Positions 48,820 through 58,531 of a DNA stretch of 64,000 nt are shown piece by piece; the first letter of the stretch is position 1, and each line of letters begins with the position of its first letter. Position numbers and translations under genes: made by a program. Below the pieces are notes generated by a model. It was given only the letters and a program-made list of their open reading frames with translations. It had not been told where the DNA came from and ran no database searches. Source of the DNA: Paraburkholderia rhynchosiae (GTDB lineage: Bacteria; Pseudomonadota; Gammaproteobacteria; Burkholderiales; Burkholderiaceae); assembly GCF_002879865.1 (NCBI RefSeq), contig NZ_PNXY01000026.1, positions 1-64,000 on the forward strand. The letters are read 5' to 3'.

Positions 48820-50919
48820 ATGTACCAAGTCGCCGGCCCGACCCCACCCGATCTCGCCAAGCGCGAAGCTGCCGCTGGCAGTGGCTCGCCGGATTGGCTG
48901 TCGATCGCTTCTGAGGCTTACGAGCAGTCGACGTCCTATCTGGATTCCAATCTGAGAAACGAGTGGACGAAGGCGCTGTACGCCTTCCAGTCGCGCCACG
49001 CGCCGGACTCGAAATACAACACCGACGCCTTCCGGCACCGTTCGAAGGTGTACCGCCCGAAGACTCGGACCCTGATCCGCAAGATTGAAGCCGCCGCCTG
49101 CGCGGCTTTTTTTTCGAACGTCGATGTGATCGACACGACGGCGATGAATCAGGGCGACCCGAAACAGGTCGCGTCGGCGCAGGTGATCAAGAGCCTCGTT
49201 CAGTACCGGCTCACCAAGACGATTCCGTGGTTCCAGGTGCTGATGGGTGGCTTTCAGGATGCGGCCACGATGGGCGCGGTGTGCTCTTACCAGTACTGGC
49301 GGTACCGGACTGAGAAGAAAACGCACCACGTGCACGAGGTCGACGAGGACACCGGGCAGGGCAAGTACGACGAGAATGGTCAGCCGGTGCTGAAGGCCGC
49401 GCAGCATGACAGCGTGGTCGAGGACCGCCCGTGCATCGAATTGCAGCCGCTCGAGAATATCCGCATCGACGCGGCCGCCGACTGGATGGACCCGATCCAC
49501 TCGAGCCCGTACGTGATCCGCATGGTTCCGATGTACGTCTACGACGTGAAGGAAATGATGGAAGCGGCGGACGATAAGACCGGCCAGCCGAAGTGGAAAA
49601 AGGCCTCCGATGCAGTGATCCGATCGGCGCTGACGCGAGGCCTCGACACGACGCGTCTGGCGCGCGCCAATAAGCGTGAAGACCCGACGACTGAAGCGAA
49701 GGTCACTCTAGCCGACTTCGACATCGTCTGGTGCCACGAGAACTTCGTGCGCCGCAAAGGCAAGGAGTGGGTCTACTGGACGCTCGGCACTGAGTTCATG
49801 CTCACTGAGCCGAAGCCTCTGAAGGAGGTCTATTTCCACGGAATGCGCCCGCTCGAGATGGGCTGCGCGATTATCGAGACGCACAAGACGTATCCGTCCG
49901 GCGTTCCGCAACTGGTCGAGGGCCTCCAGAAAGAGGCAAACGAGATTGCCAATCAGCGGCTCGACAACGTCAAGCTGGTGCTGAACAAACACTTCGTGGT
50001 GAAGCGCGGCGCGCAGGTGGATCTGCGCAGCCTCGTACGCAATGTGCCCGGCGGCATCACGATGGCGACCGATCCGAATGCCGACATCAAGGAGATGTCG
50101 TTCCAGGACGTGACGTCATCTTCGTATCAGGAGCAAAACCTCCTGAATCTGGACTTCGACGGCATCGGCGGCGACTTCAACCCAGCGCAGATTCCGCACG
50201 GTAAGAAAGGCGCCGATACCGCGCGCGGCATGCAGATGATGAGTGCCGGCGCGAACCAGATGACCGAATACCTGCTGCGCACGGTCACCGTGACGTGGGT
50301 GGAGCGCGTGCTCTATCAACTGGTGAAGCTCGAGCAGGAGTATGAGACCGACCAGGTGGTGATGGCGATCGCGGCCGAGAAGGCTCAGTTGGTGCAGCGC
50401 TACGGCATCGACAAGGTCACAGACGAACTGCTCAATCATGAACTGACGATCACGGTGAACGTCGGCATGGGCGCGACCGATCCGAACGCCAAGCTGCAGA
50501 AGTTGATCTCTGGCCTGAACGAGATCGGCCAGATCATGGCCAATCAGGCCATTCCGCCCACGATGAAGAGCGAGGCGGTGAAGGAGATCTTCGGCTTGCT
50601 CGGCTACCCGGACGCAAAGCGGTTCCTTGGTGACGGACAGCAGGATCCGCAGATTGCCCAGTTGCAGCAGCAGCTCCAGCAGGCGCAGCAGGTAATACAA
50701 GGGCTGCAGCAGCAGATCAAGTCCAAGGCGCTGGATCACGATGCGAAGGTCAAGACTGCGGCTATCAACGCGGACTCCCATCGCGAGGTGCAGCAGGGAC
50801 GGCTCGCCATCGAGCGCGAGCGGCTCCAGCACCAGAGTGCCCAGTTCGTCATTGGAAGCCTCCTCGACCGCATCAGCAAGGTGAACAGTGGAAGATCAAC
50901 TTCTCAAAGCACGAATTGA
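48820..50919 (+). CDS. Portal protein (podovirus, P22 gp1-like)
   Basis: 699 residues, the size of podovirus portals. Features: AYEQSTSYLDSNLRNEWTKA, YRPKTRTLIRKIEAAACAAF, VEGLQKEANEIANQRLDNVK, and a long C-terminal Gln-rich coiled coil (QIAQLQQQLQQAQQVIQGLQ), as in the P22 barrel. Twelve copies form the DNA channel at one capsid vertex, bind terminase, then the tail. Confidence 0.85.
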   Translation: MYQVAGPTPPDLAKREAAAGSGSPDWLSIASEAYEQSTSYLDSNLRNEWTKALYAFQSRHAPDSKYNTDAFRHRSKVYRPKTRTLIRKIEAAACAAFFSNVDVIDTTAMNQGDPKQVASAQVIKSLVQYRLTKTIPWFQVLMGGFQDAATMGAVCSYQYWRYRTEKKTHHVHEVDEDTGQGKYDENGQPVLKAAQHDSVVEDRPCIELQPLENIRIDAAADWMDPIHSSPYVIRMVPMYVYDVKEMMEAADDKTGQPKWKKASDAVIRSALTRGLDTTRLARANKREDPTTEAKVTLADFDIVWCHENFVRRKGKEWVYWTLGTEFMLTEPKPLKEVYFHGMRPLEMGCAIIETHKTYPSGVPQLVEGLQKEANEIANQRLDNVKLVLNKHFVVKRGAQVDLRSLVRNVPGGITMATDPNADIKEMSFQDVTSSSYQEQNLLNLDFDGIGGDFNPAQIPHGKKGADTARGMQMMSAGANQMTEYLLRTVTVTWVERVLYQLVKLEQEYETDQVVMAIAAEKAQLVQRYGIDKVTDELLNHELTITVNVGMGATDPNAKLQKLISGLNEIGQIMANQAIPPTMKSEAVKEIFGLLGYPDAKRFLGDGQQDPQIAQLQQQLQQAQQVIQGLQQQIKSKALDHDAKVKTAAINADSHREVQQGRLAIERERLQHQSAQFVIGSLLDRISKVNSGRSTSQSTN

Positions 50920-51157
50920 GCTCGGCGAAGACGCCGAGAAGTTCGTCCGCAGCAAGCTCGGCGAAGCGGTGCTCGCGATCGCCGAGGGTCAGGCGAACGC
51001 CGCGTACAACGAGCTCTCGCGAATCTCACCGTGGCGCAAGCGCCGCATCTCGCAGTTGCAGTCCCAGATCTGGCGGGCCGAGAGCTTCCAGCAGTGGCTC
51101 GCTGAAATCATCACTGAGGGTCGTCATTCCCTCGAACTTCTTGAAGGAGAAGATTAA
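50888..51157 (+). CDS. Small helical head-module protein
   Basis: 89 residues from GTG 50888, overlapping the portal end by 32 bases. All helical (LLKARIELGEDAEKFVRSKL, WRKRRISQLQSQIWRAESFQ). Lies between portal and scaffold. Function unknown. Confidence 0.7.
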   Translation: MEDQLLKARIELGEDAEKFVRSKLGEAVLAIAEGQANAAYNELSRISPWRKRRISQLQSQIWRAESFQQWLAEIITEGRHSLELLEGED

Positions 51158-52203
51158 TGAACCGTCTGCTCGCCCGCATGCTTGGCCGTCTGTATCGCGA
51201 AGAAAACCCCGATGACGCTGGTGGCGGCCCGTCCGCTGAAGACGGCGTGCGCTTTGCGTTCCATGATCGGGCCGCGTGGCTCGAGCAGATCGCCGGCACG
51301 ACCGAGCACGATCAGCAGTTCGGGACCGGCACGCATGACGACGACGCGAGCGCGGCCAGTGCTGGCGGTGAAGACGAGACCGACGAAGAGCGCGCGGCGC
51401 GCGAGCAGGCCGAGGCAGAGGCCGCCGCTGCCGCTGGTGGCGAACATCAGACTGACGAAGAGCGCGCGGCTGCTGCCGCCGCTGCGGCTGCTGCAGCGAA
51501 TGAAGACGACCAGATGGTGACGCTGATCGTCGACGGCAAGGAAGTGCAGCGGCCCCTGTCGGAGGTTGTCGACGCGGGCAAGCGCTACCTGCAAAAGGAC
51601 ATGACTGCGGATGAGCGCATCGCGGAAGCGACGCGGATCCTGAAGGAAGCGAAAGAACTGAATACCGGCAAGCCCCAGCCTGCCGAACGTCCATCCGATG
51701 CCCTACAGGCTGAGGACGACGATGCCGCGCTCGCACGCGCAATCCAGCTGGGAAGCGATGAAGAAGCCCGAGCGGCAATCGCAAAACTGCGGAAAGGCGG
51801 CCGGACCGACGATCATTCGATTACCTCGATGATCGATGCGCGTATCGAGTTCCGCGAGACTGCAGCGTGGGTGAAGGACGAATACAAGGACATCTTTGCC
51901 GATCCGTTGCTGAGTGGCGTGTTCATGCAGAAGGAAGCAGACGCGCGCGCACAAGGCGATTCTCGGCCGCACCGTGACCTCTACAAGGAGATCGGTGACG
52001 GCCTGCGGAAATGGCGGAATGGACTTGCACCCAAGCAGGACGCAATACAGGACAAAGTGGACCGGAAAGCCAGCGTGACCGTCATTCCGACGGCGCGTGC
52101 GGTGGCGCCGGTGAATCCCGACGAAGGCAACGAAGAGGCGACTGAAGCGCAGGAGACTGCCGCGTACATCGCCGAACAGCGCCGTCGCCGGGGACAAGGC
52201 TAA
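51157..52203 (+). CDS. Scaffolding protein (putative)
   Basis: 348 residues. Very acidic, Ala- and Glu-rich N-terminal half with poly-Ala, then a charged helical body (DERIAEATRILKEAKELNTG) and an Arg-rich end (YIAEQRRRRGQG), which in scaffolds binds the capsid protein. Position between portal and major capsid is the standard one. Low sequence conservation of scaffolds limits certainty. Confidence 0.75.
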   Translation: MNRLLARMLGRLYREENPDDAGGGPSAEDGVRFAFHDRAAWLEQIAGTTEHDQQFGTGTHDDDASAASAGGEDETDEERAAREQAEAEAAAAAGGEHQTDEERAAAAAAAAAAANEDDQMVTLIVDGKEVQRPLSEVVDAGKRYLQKDMTADERIAEATRILKEAKELNTGKPQPAERPSDALQAEDDDAALARAIQLGSDEEARAAIAKLRKGGRTDDHSITSMIDARIEFRETAAWVKDEYKDIFADPLLSGVFMQKEADARAQGDSRPHRDLYKEIGDGLRKWRNGLAPKQDAIQDKVDRKASVTVIPTARAVAPVNPDEGNEEATEAQETAAYIAEQRRRRGQG

Positions 52204-52217
52204 AGGAGCTTTCAATC

Positions 52218-53183
52218 ATGGCTGGTCAGGTCTGGGCTGTTAATAGCCTCGGCGGCTACATGTATAGCCGCCAACTCTCGCGGGTGCTCCGCATGTCGGT
52301 GCAGCCGCTCGTGAAGTTTCGCCAGTTCTGCGACGTGAAGGATGCGTCGCAACAAGGCAAGAAGAAGGGCGACATCTTCACGTACGACGTGTTCTCCGAT
52401 GTGGCGCAGGCTGGTGGCACGCTGACGGAAACGAACACGATGCCGGAAACCAACTTCCAGATCACGCAGGGCACCCTGACGATCACGGAAGCCGGCAACT
52501 CGGTACCGTACTCGGGCAAGCTCGACGATCTGTCGAAGTTCCCTGTCACGGACATCATCAACCGCGTGCTGAAGAACGACTGCACGAAGACGCTCGACAA
52601 CCTCGCCTGGACGCAGTTCGACCAGACGCTGTTGCGCGTCATCCCGACGGGCGGCACCTCGACGTCGGCAGTCACGCTGTTCACCAACGGCACGGTCACC
52701 GGCACGAACTCGACGGCGTACACCAACGCCCACGCGAAAGCGATCGTCGACATCATGAAGGAGCGGAACATCCCGGCCTACATCGCCGACGATTACTACG
52801 CGATCGCATGGCCGACCACGCTGCGCACGTTCAAGAACAACCTTGAAGGCATCCATCAGTACACGGAGACCGGCTTCAAGTTGATCATGAACGGCGAAAT
52901 CGGCCGCTACGAAAACACCCGTTACGTCGAACAGACGAACATCGCGAAGGCGATCAACGGTGTGACGTGGTCGGTCGGCGCGTCGAACTGGATCTACTTC
53001 TTCGGTAACGACACCGTCGCCGAGGCAATCGCCGTGCCGGAAGAAATGCGCGGCAAGATCCCAACCGACTACGGCCGGTCCAAGGGCGTCGCCTGGTACT
53101 ACCTCGGCGGCTACGGCATCGTTCACAACGCCCCCACGCTTTCGCAGAATGTGCGGATCGTGAAGTGGGACTCGCAGGCTTAA
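52218..53183 (+). CDS. Major capsid protein
   Basis: 321 residues behind AAGGAGC. Features: YSRQLSRVLRMSVQPLVKFR, GTLTETNTMPETNFQITQGT, IADDYYAIAWPTTLRTFKNN, RYVEQTNIAKAI. The N4 gp56/P22-type capsid layout (late HK97-like fold). Regular codon use suggests high expression. It forms the shell. Confidence 0.85.
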   Translation: MAGQVWAVNSLGGYMYSRQLSRVLRMSVQPLVKFRQFCDVKDASQQGKKKGDIFTYDVFSDVAQAGGTLTETNTMPETNFQITQGTLTITEAGNSVPYSGKLDDLSKFPVTDIINRVLKNDCTKTLDNLAWTQFDQTLLRVIPTGGTSTSAVTLFTNGTVTGTNSTAYTNAHAKAIVDIMKERNIPAYIADDYYAIAWPTTLRTFKNNLEGIHQYTETGFKLIMNGEIGRYENTRYVEQTNIAKAINGVTWSVGASNWIYFFGNDTVAEAIAVPEEMRGKIPTDYGRSKGVAWYYLGGYGIVHNAPTLSQNVRIVKWDSQA

Positions 53184-53192
53184 GGAGCCATC

Positions 53193-53603
53193 ATGACCAC
53201 GAAGAGCATGGCTTACGACAATCCGACTTACACCAGTCGGAATTCGGAGTCGATGGGCGAGATCGGCGGTGCGGCGACGACGCAGTACGCGAAGTTCGTT
53301 GCCTTCACCGCATCACTCGCTTTCTCGGCGCAGTTGACCGTCACCACGGCCGGCACATCGGCAGCGAACAATACGGTGGCGTTCAGCAAGATCAGCGGCA
53401 CGTCGACGACGGCGCTGGCTACCGCAACACTGGGTACCGGCGCGGCGGGCACCACGTTGAACGTTCCGCTCTCGACCAGCGCCGGCGGTGTCGCTCTTGC
53501 ACAGGGCGATCTGCTGGTGGCGGTAACCGGCGCTGACGCGACGGGCAAGGCGGCCTTGGCTTACGAGGCTTCGCCGGCGCCGGGCGCCAACGTCACTGCG
53601 TAA
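53193..53603 (+). CDS. Head decoration-like structural protein
   Basis: 136 residues, Ala/Thr/Gly-rich beta protein (FSAQLTVTTAGTSAANNTVA, GTTLNVPLSTSAGGVALAQG). Position right after capsid and composition suggest a head decoration or fibre-like subunit; not proven. Confidence 0.65.
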   Translation: MTTKSMAYDNPTYTSRNSESMGEIGGAATTQYAKFVAFTASLAFSAQLTVTTAGTSAANNTVAFSKISGTSTTALATATLGTGAAGTTLNVPLSTSAGGVALAQGDLLVAVTGADATGKAALAYEASPAPGANVTA

Positions 53604-53615
53604 GGAGCAGAGATC

Positions 53616-53819
53616 ATGAAAGGACGTAACGACGAGAACACCACGGGCTTCGTTACTGGCGGTTTCATCACTAAGAAGGGCGCGCCGACTGGCGATGCCA
53701 AGTTCAACGTGATGCCGCCGGGCGACGACATCGACAACCAGCCGGACGCAGATATCCGGCCGATGCCGATGAAGAAGATCACCCCGTTGGGTTATCCGGG
53801 CAGCGGCGCCGAGGAGTAA
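53616..53819 (+). CDS. Small structural protein (hypothetical)
   Basis: 67 residues: TGFVTGGFITKKGAPTGDAK, VMPPGDDIDNQPDADIRPMP. Pro- and Gly-rich, probably extended. Behind GGAG. No family recognised. Confidence 0.65.
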   Translation: MKGRNDENTTGFVTGGFITKKGAPTGDAKFNVMPPGDDIDNQPDADIRPMPMKKITPLGYPGSGAEE

Positions 53820-53855
53820 GGCGCGCGGCTTGGTAAAGAGGCAGTGCGGTGGTTT

Positions 53856-53883
53856 GGGGGCGCTTCGGCGCCCCCTCTTTTTT
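53856..53883 (+). terminator. Strong terminator in the head module
   Basis: GGGGGCGC (53856-53863), loop TTCG, GCGCCCCC (53868-53875), then TCTTTTTT. A perfect 8-bp tetraloop hairpin. It would reduce expression of the genes after the capsid set. Confidence 0.85.
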
Positions 53884-53893
53884 GGAGTCGACC

Positions 53894-54304
53894 ATGTCGA
53901 ACGGCTACACCCAGAAGACCGGCTACACGGTGCAGAAGCAGCATCGCCCGAAGCCGAATCAGATGAACCCCGGCAACATGCCGACGTATCAGCAGGACCC
54001 GCCGCGCGAGAAGGATCCGGGGCCGTGGGCGTCAGATGAGTCGGCGCGAGTCACGCATCGCGAATCGAAGTTCAACCAGATGCCGCCCGGCGAAATGGCG
54101 CACGCGAAGAACGCTTTCGGCAACAACCCCGGCAGTGGCGTGTCGCAGGCCGCGCTCGATCAACAGTTCCAAACCGTGCCGATGGAGCCGTGGGAACCGA
54201 TGTACACGAACGAACCGGCTTACGGCGGCTATCAGAACTACACCGGCGAGCCGGAGTATTCCGGTGGCTTCGTCGAGCGCAACAACGTGCTCGATCGCCT
54301 GTAA
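53894..54304 (+). CDS. Tyr/Pro-rich structural protein (hypothetical)
   Basis: 136 residues from ATG 53894, right after the terminator's T run with GGAG inside it. Rich in Pro, Asn, Gln and Tyr (GNMPTYQQDPPREKDPGPWA, YGGYQNYTGEPEYSGGF). Likely disordered; virion role unknown. Confidence 0.65.
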   Translation: MSNGYTQKTGYTVQKQHRPKPNQMNPGNMPTYQQDPPREKDPGPWASDESARVTHRESKFNQMPPGEMAHAKNAFGNNPGSGVSQAALDQQFQTVPMEPWEPMYTNEPAYGGYQNYTGEPEYSGGFVERNNVLDRL

Positions 54305-54328
54305 CGCAGCCTTTCTTTTCTCAACTGC

Positions 54329-54351
54329 AGCCGCCGACTGGCGGCTTTTTT
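54329..54351 (+). terminator. Terminator
   Basis: AGCCGCC (54329-54335), loop GACT, GGCGGCT (54340-54346), then TTTTT. Between two small structural genes. Confidence 0.8.
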
Positions 54352-54365
54352 ATTGGATCGACCCG

Positions 54366-54551
54366 ATGAAATTTGACCCGAAGAAGCCGCACGGTCTCGT
54401 GTACGGCGTGACTGGCGCTGCCTACGAACAGAACGGCCAACTCTATACCCCGACCGGTGAACCGTTCGTCGAGGAGAAGCAGGAAGAGTTGCCTCTCGGC
54501 ACGCAGGCGCAGCGCCAGTCCACCAACAAGCAGACCGCCAAGGGTCAATAA
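54366..54551 (+). CDS. Hypothetical small protein
   Basis: 61 residues: DPKKPHGLVYGVTGAAYEQN and a Gln/Lys-rich tail (AQRQSTNKQTAKGQ). The two short genes here are both framed by terminators. No family recognised. Confidence 0.6.
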   Translation: MKFDPKKPHGLVYGVTGAAYEQNGQLYTPTGEPFVEEKQEELPLGTQAQRQSTNKQTAKGQ

Positions 54552-54561
54552 GGAGCGGCGG

Positions 54562-56127
54562 ATGGTCTGGTCAAAAGACATTCCCGAAGGCAACGAGGCG
54601 GTCAAAGTGCGATGGGACATCGTGCCTTACACGCGCGGCCGCGGTCTCGATATCGGCTGTGGCGCGCAGAAGCCGTTCGCGCACTTCATCGGCGTCGACA
54701 ACGGTCACCACAAGGTGTTCGGGTACGACATCCGTCCGGACGTGCAGGCCGAGGCGGATGACCTGTCGATGTTCGCGTCGCGCTCCATGGACTTCGTGTT
54801 CTCGTCGCACCTGCTCGAACACATCGACGATGCCGAAGCCGCGTTGCGCGAATGGTGGCGCCTGATCAAGGTCGGGGGCTATCTGGTGCTGTATCTGCCG
54901 CACAAGCGGCTATACCCGAACATCGGCCAGCCTGGATCGAATCCGGACCATCGCCACGACTTCGAGCCGACCGACATCGTGTCTTACATGGAGCGCAACG
55001 GTGGATGGACTCTGCTCCTGAACGAGGAGCGCAACGCCGGCGACGAGTACTCGTTCCTGCAGGTGTACCGCAAAGAGGCGGGCAAGCTGCACACGATCGA
55101 GCCGAAGTATGAAGGCAAGACGTGCGCGGTCGTGCGCTATGGTGCGTTCGGCGACCTGATGATGGCGAGCTCGATCTTCCCGCTGCTCAAGGAGCAAGGC
55201 TACCGCGTGACGCTGTTCACGATGCCGATCGGCGAAGAGGTGGTGCGTCACGATCCGAACATCGACGAGATCGTCATACAGGACAAGGATCAGGTGCCGA
55301 ACAATCAGCTGGTCGAATTCTGGGCGCATCTGTCGAAGCGTTACGACAAGTTCATCAACCTGTCGGAGTCAATCGAAGGTGTCTGGCTCGCGCTGCCGGG
55401 TCGCTCCAACCATCGTTGGCCACACGAGCTGCGCCACAAGTACATGAACCGCAACTATCTCGAGTTCACGCACGAGTTGGCTGGCGTCTCGGGTGAGTTG
55501 AGGCAGGAGTTCTATCCGACGCTCGAAGAGAAGGCGTGGGCGCGCGCGCAGCGCGATCGCATGGGAAAGTTCGTGATCATGTGGTCGCTGGCCGGCTCGT
55601 CAGTGCACAAGACATGGCCGTACCTCGACGAGATCATCGCGCGCACGCTGCTTGAATACCCACACGCCGAGTTTGTGCTCGTCGGCGACCAGATCTGCAA
55701 GATGCTCGAGCAGGGCTGGGAGAGTGAGCGACGTGTGCACTGCCGCTCGGGCGAATGGAACATCCGTCAGTCGTTGACGTTCACGGCTATGGCCGATCTG
55801 CTGATCGGGCCGGAGACGGGCGTGATGAACGCCGCGGCGAACCTGCCGGTGAAGAAGATCGTCACGCTTTCCCATTCGAGCGTCGAGAACCTGACGAAGC
55901 ACTGGATCAACACGTTCTCGCTGACGCCGAAGAATACGGCGTGCTATCCGTGTCACCAGCTTCACACCGGCGGATTCGAGTTCTGCCCGCGTGATGACCG
56001 AACAGGTTGCGCGTCGTGCCAGGCGGACATCTCCGCCGACCAGATGTGGGAAGTGATGGTGCCGGTGCTTGAGCGTCGCAATCTGGAGGCTCACTTCGCT
56101 TCCAACTACGCTCAGGCGGCAGCATGA
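54562..56127 (+). CDS. Methyltransferase-glycosyltransferase (GT9) fusion
   Basis: 521 residues from ATG 54562 behind AAGGAG. N-terminal SAM methyltransferase: GLDIGCGAQKPF (28-39), then SSHLLEHIDDAEAALREWWR. From about 187 a GT9/ADP-heptosyltransferase-like domain: CAVVRYGAFGDLMMASSIFP, then IMWSLAGSSVHKTWPYL and IGPETGVMNAAANLPVKKIV. A C-terminal Cys cluster follows (CYPCHQL, CASCQAD). It probably modifies glycans: either capsid or tail glycosylation, or host LPS (serotype change). It sits in the tail gene set, which is unusual. Confidence 0.8.
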   Translation: MVWSKDIPEGNEAVKVRWDIVPYTRGRGLDIGCGAQKPFAHFIGVDNGHHKVFGYDIRPDVQAEADDLSMFASRSMDFVFSSHLLEHIDDAEAALREWWRLIKVGGYLVLYLPHKRLYPNIGQPGSNPDHRHDFEPTDIVSYMERNGGWTLLLNEERNAGDEYSFLQVYRKEAGKLHTIEPKYEGKTCAVVRYGAFGDLMMASSIFPLLKEQGYRVTLFTMPIGEEVVRHDPNIDEIVIQDKDQVPNNQLVEFWAHLSKRYDKFINLSESIEGVWLALPGRSNHRWPHELRHKYMNRNYLEFTHELAGVSGELRQEFYPTLEEKAWARAQRDRMGKFVIMWSLAGSSVHKTWPYLDEIIARTLLEYPHAEFVLVGDQICKMLEQGWESERRVHCRSGEWNIRQSLTFTAMADLLIGPETGVMNAAANLPVKKIVTLSHSSVENLTKHWINTFSLTPKNTACYPCHQLHTGGFEFCPRDDRTGCASCQADISADQMWEVMVPVLERRNLEAHFASNYAQAAA

Positions 56128-57101
56128 CGACGAGCGGCACTGTCTCTTTTACCGTCACGCGAGACGACATCATCATCGATGCGCTGCAGAACCTCGGCGT
56201 GATCGCGGAAGGTGAAACGCCGAACGCCTATCAACTTGCGATCGCCGCGCGCAAGCTGAATATGCTGGTCAAGCAGTGGCAGGGCGCCGCCGACTTTGCG
56301 CCGGGCCTGAAAGTCTGGAGCCGCAAGCGCGCAGATCTCGTTCTCGATCCGACGAAATCGGTCTATTCGCTCGGGCCCACCAGCACCGACCGGTGGGCGT
56401 CGAACCTCACGCGCACGACGATCACCGCGAACTGCGCGGCCGGCGCGACGGCGATCCCGATCGCGTCGACGACCGGCATGACGAACGGCGACCATTTCGG
56501 CGTGTTGTTGCAGAACGGCAGCATCTACTGGACCACGGCGACGTTTAGCGGCTCGACAGCGACCATCCCGAGCCCCGGACTGCCGAGCCCCGCGATCGCG
56601 AATGGCTTCGTCTACGACTACACGTCGTTGCAGATTCAACCGCTGCAAATCCTCACCGGGAGTCTGGTCGACAGATCGAACACGAAGATTCCGCTCACGC
56701 GGCTGACGTTGGACACGCTGGAGGCATTGCCGACCAACATGGACGCGAACACCGCGTCTGATCCGCTCGCGTTCTACTACGAGCGGCAACTCGGCAATGG
56801 GATGCTCTACCTCAATACGTATCCGGCGGACCTCTCCAAGTACCTTCATTTCGTGTTTCTGTCGCCGATTCAGGACTTCAACGAGCCGACCGACAACCCT
56901 GACTATCCGCAGAACTGGTTTCTCGCGCTCTCGTCGGGACTCTCCGTTATCTGCGGACCGGCGTTCAGCCGCCCCGTGTCTCAGGACCTGAAGGACATAG
57001 CGACGGTTGCACTCGCCACGGCGCGCAATCAGGACCCTGAGACGTCACAGCTCTACTTCCAGCCTGACGGCGACCCGCCGTTCTTCGGGAGTGACGAATG
57101 A
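56124..57101 (+). CDS. Head-tail connector / tail accessory protein (P22 gp4-like)
   Basis: 325 residues. The N-terminal region DDIIIDALQNLGVIAEGETP, YQLAIAARKLNMLVKQWQGA is the gp4-like head completion motif. A beta-rich insert (about 100-160) and the ending AFSRPVSQDLKDIATVALAT follow. It should close the portal and seat the tail. It overlaps the fusion gene by 4 bases. Confidence 0.75.
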   Translation: MTTSGTVSFTVTRDDIIIDALQNLGVIAEGETPNAYQLAIAARKLNMLVKQWQGAADFAPGLKVWSRKRADLVLDPTKSVYSLGPTSTDRWASNLTRTTITANCAAGATAIPIASTTGMTNGDHFGVLLQNGSIYWTTATFSGSTATIPSPGLPSPAIANGFVYDYTSLQIQPLQILTGSLVDRSNTKIPLTRLTLDTLEALPTNMDANTASDPLAFYYERQLGNGMLYLNTYPADLSKYLHFVFLSPIQDFNEPTDNPDYPQNWFLALSSGLSVICGPAFSRPVSQDLKDIATVALATARNQDPETSQLYFQPDGDPPFFGSDE

Positions 57102-58531
57102 AGACGCCATTTTTCGGTGGCGCCTATCAGGCGTTCTCGAAGAATCTGGATGCGCAGCGGTGCGTCAATCTGTATCTCGAAAACGACGAGAGCAAGCAGG
57201 GGCGAGATATCGCGGCACTGCGCGGATGCCCTGGACTGGACTTCCTCTGTACGTGCGGAACAGGGCCGATACGCGGGGTTCGCACGGTCAGAAACCTGCT
57301 GTACGTGGTGAGCGGTTTTCTGGTTTTTTCGGTAGATGCCGCTCTGAAGGTGACGACGATCGGTAGCATCGGCACATCGACGAGCCCCGTCTCGATGTCC
57401 GACAACGGGTCTCAGGTGATCATCGTCGACGGCCAGGCTGGTTACCTCATCACGATCTCAACTGCCACCATCACTCAGATCACGGACGCTGCATTCCCGT
57501 CGAACCCGGTGACCGTGACATTCTTCGACAGTTTCTTCATCGTCAACCAGGGAAACACGCAGCAGTTCTGGGTGTCTGGGTCGAATGACGGAAGCGTGTG
57601 GGACGGCACCGACTTCGCGTCGAAGGAGGGTGGACCGGATCTGCTCGTCGGCCTGATTCAGGTGGACCGCCAACTCTGGCTGTTCGGCGACAACACCACC
57701 GAGGTCTGGTACGACGCTGGCGGCTCGAACTTCCCGTTCGCGCGCGTCGATGGCGTTTTTGTCGAGACCGGACTCGCGTCACCATACTGCATGGTGCTGC
57801 TCGACAACTCCGTGTTCTGGCTCGGCGCCGACCAGCGCGGTCAGGGCATCGTCTACCGGTCCAACGGCTATCAGCCGCAGCGCATTTCCACGTTCGCGAT
57901 CGAGCGCGTTCTGAGTGCCGAGGTTATATCCGACGCGATCGCGTACTCGTATCAGGCGAATGGGCACTCGTTCTATGTGCTGCTCTTGCCCTCCGCGGAC
58001 ATGACGTTCGTCTTCGACGTCTCGACCAACCTTTGGCACGAACGCGCAAGCTACGATCCGGTCCTCGGCCAGTTCCATCGCCACCGCAGCAATTGCGCCG
58101 ACTTCTTCAATGGCATGAACGTGGTCGGCGACTACCAGAACGGAAATATCTACGTCTTCAACGACGACACGCCGACCGATAACGGAGTGACGCGCAAGTG
58201 GGTGAGATCGTGGCAGGCGCTTCCTGAAGGTCTCAACCGAGGCAAGGAAGTGTTCTATTCGAACCTCGAGATATTCGCCGAGACGGGGCAGGCGCCCCAG
58301 ACTGGACAGGCGGCCAAGCCGACCGTGTCGCTGCGCATTTCGAACGATGGCGGCCACACGTTCCCGATCGAGCAGTTCCGCAGCATGGGGCTAGCGGGCC
58401 AGACGACGCACCGTCTGCTCTTCCAGAACCTCGGGAAGTCGCGCAACCGCGTTTTTGAACTGTCGGGCACTGCCCCGATCGTGCCGGTCTTCGTCGGCGC
58501 CGAGCTAGATGCGGTTCAGGGCACATCGTGA
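57098..58531 (+). CDS. Packaged DNA stabilisation protein (P22 gp10-like)
   Basis: 477 residues. Starts MKTPFFGGAYQAFSKNLDAQ and RCVNLYLENDESKQGRDIAA; beta-propeller-like repeats with VDRQLWLFGDNTTEVWYDAG and VFWLGADQRGQGIVYRSNGY, the gp10 hallmarks. Six copies form the tail hub below the gp4 ring. It overlaps neighbours at ATGA and GTGA. Confidence 0.85.
   Translation: MKTPFFGGAYQAFSKNLDAQRCVNLYLENDESKQGRDIAALRGCPGLDFLCTCGTGPIRGVRTVRNLLYVVSGFLVFSVDAALKVTTIGSIGTSTSPVSMSDNGSQVIIVDGQAGYLITISTATITQITDAAFPSNPVTVTFFDSFFIVNQGNTQQFWVSGSNDGSVWDGTDFASKEGGPDLLVGLIQVDRQLWLFGDNTTEVWYDAGGSNFPFARVDGVFVETGLASPYCMVLLDNSVFWLGADQRGQGIVYRSNGYQPQRISTFAIERVLSAEVISDAIAYSYQANGHSFYVLLLPSADMTFVFDVSTNLWHERASYDPVLGQFHRHRSNCADFFNGMNVVGDYQNGNIYVFNDDTPTDNGVTRKWVRSWQALPEGLNRGKEVFYSNLEIFAETGQAPQTGQAAKPTVSLRISNDGGHTFPIEQFRSMGLAGQTTHRLLFQNLGKSRNRVFELSGTAPIVPVFVGAELDAVQGTS

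Noticed and set aside
48088..49500. 470-codon minus-strand frame across the repeat protein and portal
   Set aside because: Antisense to two well-supported genes in frame, with no motif; shadow of codon bias.
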